Below, piece after piece: positions 59,599 through 64,000 of a stretch of 64,000 bases of DNA. The position numbers were made by a program, and so were the translations under genes. The stretch covers positions 186,001 through 250,000 of the forward strand of contig CBIHOF010000005.1 in the NCBI GenBank assembly GCA_966211955.1. Direction: 5' to 3'. A model generated the notes under the pieces. That model saw nothing but the letters and a program-made list of their open reading frames with translations. It made no database searches and was not told the DNA's origin. Source of the stretch: Albitalea sp966211955 (GTDB lineage: Bacteria; Pseudomonadota; Gammaproteobacteria; Burkholderiales; Burkholderiaceae_C). Each line of letters opens with the position of its first letter. Within the stretch, counting starts at the first letter, position 1.

Positions 59599-62500
59599 AT
59601 GGCCGATCCGGTGACCTTGAAGTTGCGCGGCGCGCCCCTTCCGCCTGAGCGGCTGCCGCGAGCGTTCGAGAACAGCCAGCGATCCGCGGCGCCCGCGCAA
59701 GATGACCCCTTCCTGCCGCGTGGCCTGATCCGCGTCGACCAGGCGTTCGACCTGTCCACCAGCGCCCGCGCGAGCGATCCGGGCCGCACCAAGCGGGCGG
59801 TGCCGTCCACTGAAGGACAGGTGGTGGTGATGGAGCTGCCCGAGGGCGTCACCATCATCACGCACCCTGAGAACTTGCGCGAAGCCGTTCGCCGCGTGGA
59901 CCCGTCGGCCATCGACACCGATGGCGCCATCGTCTTCGACTCCGCCCTGCGTGAACGTGGCGCGGCGCTGCGCGGCAGCGTGGGCGATGCGATGTCGGAG
60001 GGGCTGAACTCCATCGTCTCGCAGATCTACACACTCACGGTCGGCCACGCAGCCGACCCCATCATCGATGCCGCCAAGCGCAAGGCTTGCGAATGGCTCG
60101 GCGAAAAAGCCGAGGACAAGATCGAGCAGTACGCCGACCTCGGCGTGAGCTGGATTGGCACCAAGGCACTGATGTGGGCCATCGAGAGCCGGCTCAAGCG
60201 CGATCCAGGCCTCTACCGCTGGGTCAACGGCGAGCTCGCCGAGCGCTGCGACGCCGGGGATCCACGCCTGGCCGCGCTTGCACCGGCCGGGCCCTTCCTC
60301 GTGCTGATCCACGGCACGGGCTCCAGCACCACCGGCAGCTTCGATGCGCTGCAAGGCGCGTCGCCGGCGTACTGGCGCAACTTCGAGGATCGCTACGGAG
60401 AACGCGTGCTCGCCTTCGAACACCGCACACTCTCAGAGAGCCCGGTGGACAACGCACTCCAACTCGTGCGCGCGCTGCCCGAAGGCGCGAAGCTGCACCT
60501 CGTCTCGCATTCGCGCGGCGGGCTCGTCGGCGACCTGATGTGTCTCGACAGCTTCGAGGACCTGATCGACGGCTACGCGCTCGACAACCCGCAGCTGGGC
60601 ATCGCCGATCCGGCCGAGCGCGAACGCATCCGCGCTGAACTCGTGCGTGTGCATGCCGACCAGCGCAGCGCGTTGCATGAACTCTCGGCCGAACTCAAGC
60701 GCAAGAAGATCCGCGTCGAGCGCTATGTGCGCGTCGCCTCGCCCGCGCGCGGCACGCGGCTGGCCAGCGGCAACTTCGATGTCTTCCTGTCGTCGTTGCT
60801 GTCGCTGATGGGCTGGGTGCCGGCGCTCAAGGGCAACCCGGTGTATTCGGCCTTCAAGCGCGTGGTGCTGGAGATCGCGAAGAACCGCACGCGGCCCAAC
60901 CTCGTGCCGGGCATCGAGGCGATGCTGCCCGGCTCGCCGATGGCCCGCTTTCTGGCGCGCGCCAAACCGCAGGACGGCATCAAGCTCGCTGTCATCAGCG
61001 GCGACATCGAGGGTGGCGGCTGGCTCAAGCGACTGGGCGTGCTCTTTACCGACTTCACCTTCTTCGGCAATGTCGACAACGACCTCGTGGTCGACACCGA
61101 CGCGATGACCGCCGGCGTTGCGCGGCCGGACAACACCCGCGTGCTGTTCGACCAGGGCCCGGAGGTGAACCACTTCCGCTACTTCACCAACGACGCCACG
61201 CGCAACGCCCTGCGGTCCTGGCTGCTCGAGGCCTCGGTCGATGCGGTCGAGGCCTTCCGTCCGCTGCGCGGCGTCGATGCGAGCGCGCCGATCGCCACCT
61301 CCGCGGCACGCGCGCGCAGTGCCGCGACCACCGCCGCGGTGATGCCCGTCACGGTCTTCCTGCCCGGCATCATGGGCTCGCACCTGAGCATCGGCGGCCG
61401 CGAGCGCGTGTGGTTCGACATCGCGTCCCTCGCGCTCGGCGGCCTCGCCAAGCTGCTTCCCGTGGGCGGCAACAAGGACAAGGTGCAGGCCGAGGCGCTC
61501 TTCGCGCAGTTCTACGGCGACCTGCAGAAGCACCTCGAAGCGAGCCAGCGCGTCGTGCCCTTCCCCTACGACTGGCGCCTGCCGCTGGACGTGCTGGCCG
61601 ACCGCCTCGCGGTGGTCCTTCGCGAACAGCTCGACGCCACCGCATCGCCGCTGCAACCCGTGCGGCTGCTGGCGCACAGCATGGGCGGCCTCGTGGTGCG
61701 CGCGCTCATCCACAAGCAGCCGGCCCTGTGGGACGAGCTGATGGCGCGCGACGGCGCACGCCTCGTGATGCTCGGCACGCCCAACCAGGGCTCGCACCTG
61801 ATGGTCGAAGCGCTGATCGGCAAGTCCGACACCGTGCGCAAGCTCGGCGTGCTCGACACCGCGCACGACCTGCAGCAGGTGGTGGACATCATCGGAAGCT
61901 TCCCCGGCGCGCTGCAGCTGCTGCCCAAGCCCGGCTTCAAGGACACCGGCAACGACAGCACCATCGAGTACTTCGACCCGGCCACCTGGGGCGCCTTCAA
62001 GAAGGACATGCGCGACTTCTGGTTCGGCGACGGCATCGGCGCACTGCCGCCTGCCACGCTGCTCAAGCAGGGCCAATGGCTGTGGGCGCAGGACCGGCGC
62101 GTGCCGCCCGCGCTGCCCGCGCGCCACGAAAAGAAGGTGGCCTACGTCTTCGGCTGCGCAGCCAAGACGCCTTGCGGCATCGTGCGCGAGGGCGACCGCT
62201 GGAAGATGCTCGGCACGCCGCATGGCGACGGCTCGGTCACCTGGGATTCGGGCCGCATCGAGGGCATCGGCCAGTTCTTCTACATGCCGGCCGAACACGG
62301 CGCGCTGGCCGACACCGAAGACTATTTCGATTCCATCGCGAGCCTCATCGACCACGGCGAAGGCGGCCAGCTGATGACCGTGCCGCCGGCCGTGCGCGGC
62401 GCCGACCAGGTGCCGCTGGTTGCACCCTACGACGCCGGCCCCGCGCCCTACCCCACCGATGCGGAAGCCGCCGCGGGCCTCTTCGGCGCCGGCAAGCGCG

Positions 62501-64000
62501 TGCGCTCGCGCGCGCGGCGGCAGGACGTGCTGAACGTGCGCGTGCATGCGATGGACCTGCGGCAGGTGACGCAGCCCATCCTCGTCGGCCACTACGAGCG
62601 CGACGCGATCTCCGGTCCCGAGGCGCTGATCGACAAGCACCTCGTGCACGGCGAGCTCACCATCCGGCATCACCTCGGCCTGTACGCCGGTGCGATCGGC
62701 ACGGCGAGCGCGGTGATGCTGCACAGCAGCCCGCAGGAGCGGCAGCGCGGCAGCATGCGCGGCGCGGTGGTGGCTGGGCTCGGTCCCTACGACGGCTCGC
62801 TCACCGTGGGCCGGCTCACCGAATCCCTGCGCACCGCCTGCCTGCGCTACCTCGTGCACGTGCTCGACAGCGGCGCGGTGGCCGCGGGAACCGAGCGCGC
62901 CGAGGGCGTGAAGCTCGCGAGCCTGCTCATCGGCTACAACTCGTCGGCCAACCTCACCATCGCTGACTCGGTGCAGGCGCTCATCCGCGCGACGGTCGAG
63001 GCGAACCAGCATTTCGCGCAGACCACCGGCTCCAAGCTGCGCATCGCGAGCCTCGAGCTCGTCGAGGTTTACCTGGACTCGGCCATCACCGCCACCTACG
63101 CCGCGCGCGACATCGCGCAGACCATGAACGCGGACAAGCGGCTGACTTGCCGCATCGCGGTGGACCCGCTGCTGCACCAGGGCGAAGGGATGCGCCAGCG
63201 GCTCTACGACGGCCGAGGCGATTCGTACTGGCCTCGCCTGATGATCACGGACGCGGACCGCCAGGACGCAGACTGCGCGCCGGCCACCGCCCAGCCCGCC
63301 ACCGCGCCGGTGCGGCCTGCTGCACTGGCCGACCGCCTCCATTACCTCTATGTCGGCCAGCGGGCGCGCGCGGAATCACTCGTGCAGCAGCGCCAGCCCG
63401 GCCTCGTCGAGAAGCTGGTCGAGCGGCAAGTGATGTCGATGGTGCACGACCCCGACTTCAGCCGCACGCTGTTCCAGCTGCTCGTGCCGCACGACTTCAA
63501 GGACGTCGCGCGGCAGATGCAGCAGATCGTGTTCGTGCTCGACAGCTACACCGCCAACCTGCCGTGGGAGCTGATGCTTGCCGACGACCAGCCGCTGGCC
63601 ACGAAGACCGCGATGGTCCGCCAGCTCACGTCCACGCGCTTTCGCATGCTCGTCAACCAGACGATGGAGCAGCGCGCCTATGTCGTGGGCAACCCATCCA
63701 CCGCGGGCTTCTTCACGAAGTTTCCGGACCCGCAGGTGCACGACCAGGATGCGCTCGACGACCTGCCCGCCGCGGAGAAGGAAGCCACCACCGTCACCGA
63801 TTCGCTCGCACGGCATGGCTTCGAGGTGGAGCGCGCCATCGGCAGCCAACAGCCGGCAATCGAGGTGGTGAACCGCCTGTACAAGCACCCGTACCGCATC
63901 GTGCACATCGCAGGCCACGGCATGTACACCGAGAGCGACGATGCGTCCGCGCGCAGCGGCGTCGTGCTGTCGGACGGGCTGCTCATCACAGCCGCCGAGA
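59599..64000 (+). CDS. Giant double alpha/beta-hydrolase and CHAT protease fusion (C-terminus beyond window)
   Basis: At least 1467 aa, open to the right edge. ATG 59599 follows CCAGGAG. From the N-terminus: a helical leader; an alpha/beta-hydrolase-like region with HGTGSS (238-243) and putative nucleophile Ser305 in SHSRGG; a second, LCAT-like hydrolase with PGIMGS (589-594) and nucleophile Ser694 in AHSMGG; a middle alpha/beta module (about 975-1110, VGHYERD); and a CHAT caspase-like domain with LPWEL (1321-1325) and catalytic-type His1440 in IAGHGMY. The CHAT Cys should lie beyond the edge. No signal peptide is visible, so it is probably cytoplasmic. CHAT enzymes act in bacterial conflict and regulated proteolysis; fusion to two lipase-like domains suggests an effector, which is inference. 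Confidence 0.88.
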   Translation, partial: MADPVTLKLRGAPLPPERLPRAFENSQRSAAPAQDDPFLPRGLIRVDQAFDLSTSARASDPGRTKRAVPSTEGQVVVMELPEGVTIITHPENLREAVRRVDPSAIDTDGAIVFDSALRERGAALRGSVGDAMSEGLNSIVSQIYTLTVGHAADPIIDAAKRKACEWLGEKAEDKIEQYADLGVSWIGTKALMWAIESRLKRDPGLYRWVNGELAERCDAGDPRLAALAPAGPFLVLIHGTGSSTTGSFDALQGASPAYWRNFEDRYGERVLAFEHRTLSESPVDNALQLVRALPEGAKLHLVSHSRGGLVGDLMCLDSFEDLIDGYALDNPQLGIADPAERERIRAELVRVHADQRSALHELSAELKRKKIRVERYVRVASPARGTRLASGNFDVFLSSLLSLMGWVPALKGNPVYSAFKRVVLEIAKNRTRPNLVPGIEAMLPGSPMARFLARAKPQDGIKLAVISGDIEGGGWLKRLGVLFTDFTFFGNVDNDLVVDTDAMTAGVARPDNTRVLFDQGPEVNHFRYFTNDATRNALRSWLLEASVDAVEAFRPLRGVDASAPIATSAARARSAATTAAVMPVTVFLPGIMGSHLSIGGRERVWFDIASLALGGLAKLLPVGGNKDKVQAEALFAQFYGDLQKHLEASQRVVPFPYDWRLPLDVLADRLAVVLREQLDATASPLQPVRLLAHSMGGLVVRALIHKQPALWDELMARDGARLVMLGTPNQGSHLMVEALIGKSDTVRKLGVLDTAHDLQQVVDIIGSFPGALQLLPKPGFKDTGNDSTIEYFDPATWGAFKKDMRDFWFGDGIGALPPATLLKQGQWLWAQDRRVPPALPARHEKKVAYVFGCAAKTPCGIVREGDRWKMLGTPHGDGSVTWDSGRIEGIGQFFYMPAEHGALADTEDYFDSIASLIDHGEGGQLMTVPPAVRGADQVPLVAPYDAGPAPYPTDAEAAAGLFGAGKRVRSRARRQDVLNVRVHAMDLRQVTQPILVGHYERDAISGPEALIDKHLVHGELTIRHHLGLYAGAIGTASAVMLHSSPQERQRGSMRGAVVAGLGPYDGSLTVGRLTESLRTACLRYLVHVLDSGAVAAGTERAEGVKLASLLIGYNSSANLTIADSVQALIRATVEANQHFAQTTGSKLRIASLELVEVYLDSAITATYAARDIAQTMNADKRLTCRIAVDPLLHQGEGMRQRLYDGRGDSYWPRLMITDADRQDADCAPATAQPATAPVRPAALADRLHYLYVGQRARAESLVQQRQPGLVEKLVERQVMSMVHDPDFSRTLFQLLVPHDFKDVARQMQQIVFVLDSYTANLPWELMLADDQPLATKTAMVRQLTSTRFRMLVNQTMEQRAYVVGNPSTAGFFTKFPDPQVHDQDALDDLPAAEKEATTVTDSLARHGFEVERAIGSQQPAIEVVNRLYKHPYRIVHIAGHGMYTESDDASARSGVVLSDGLLITAAE

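Noticed and set aside
60433..63342. A 969-codon reading frame on the minus strand opposite the CHAT fusion
   Set aside because: It is the reverse reading of a GC-rich gene. Composition is Arg/His/Val/Gly-rich with no domain, while the plus strand carries clear catalytic motifs.
1..64000. CRISPR arrays, prophage or integrative element
   Set aside because: No regularly spaced direct repeats, no integrase or phage structural genes, and nearly continuous ordinary chromosomal genes.

Overview
The window is a high-GC, densely coded bacterial chromosome segment. Protein types point to the Betaproteobacteria, order Burkholderiales: a tripartite-tricarboxylate TctAB pair, lipase with its foldase, linked DUF1800/DUF1501 genes, an HSDL2-like SDR and a FadN-type beta-oxidation operon. 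The circularly permuted two-piece tmRNA gene fits the beta-proteobacterial lineage known to carry such genes. I would place it near the Rubrivivax/Leptothrix/Methylibium group; that placement is inference. There is no prophage, CRISPR array, transposase or tRNA gene.

Layout. 1-9.7 kb: a sigma-54 activator cut by the left edge, a YkuD-like protein, a Thr/Ser-rich secreted protein, a MATE pump, a flippase-like membrane protein, MurQ, glycine-zipper and small membrane proteins, and an MFS exporter. 9.7-18.4 kb: exonuclease III, lipase plus foldase, a heme-binding HAMP sensor followed by a Ser/Thr kinase, and a DUF1800/DUF1501 pair. 18.4-28 kb: a ComEA-like protein, a TPR lipoprotein, an unusual membrane-anchored alpha-carbonic anhydrase, a Bcr/CflA exporter, the permuted tmRNA, an isochorismatase-like hydrolase, an orphan ParB-like protein and TctBA. 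28-32 kb: rnpB (RNase P RNA, minus strand), then a three-gene cassette I do not recognise, built on a cysteine-rich protein with an internal duplication. 32-37.4 kb: DUF3025, NYN-OST-HTH coupled to pyrC, small SnoaL/SRPBCC/VOC proteins, and a cytochrome P450 broken by a one-base frameshift.

37.4-44.3 kb is an acidic amino acid utilisation island, all on the minus strand: a HypT-like LysR regulator, aspartase, two solute-binding proteins and the GltJKL transporter. 44.3-48.9 kb: an ATM1-type ABC exporter, a YciA-type thioesterase, a phosphoribosyltransferase, an SDR and an SGNH hydrolase. 49-58 kb is a fatty-acid beta-oxidation block, also on the minus strand (TetR, FadE-type dehydrogenase, DUF2147, FadN-type bifunctional enzyme, thiolase, hydrolase, enoyl-CoA hydratase). 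It is interrupted by a small DUF559 gene framed by 36-bp inverted repeats. 58-64 kb: an HNH endonuclease, a SlyB-like lipoprotein, and a very large protein running off the right edge that joins two alpha/beta-hydrolase (lipase-like) regions to a CHAT caspase-like protease domain.

The best candidates for undescribed biology are the Cys-rich cassette (28.6-31.6 kb), the double-hydrolase CHAT fusion (59.6-64 kb, incomplete) and the permuted tmRNA with an atypical tag.
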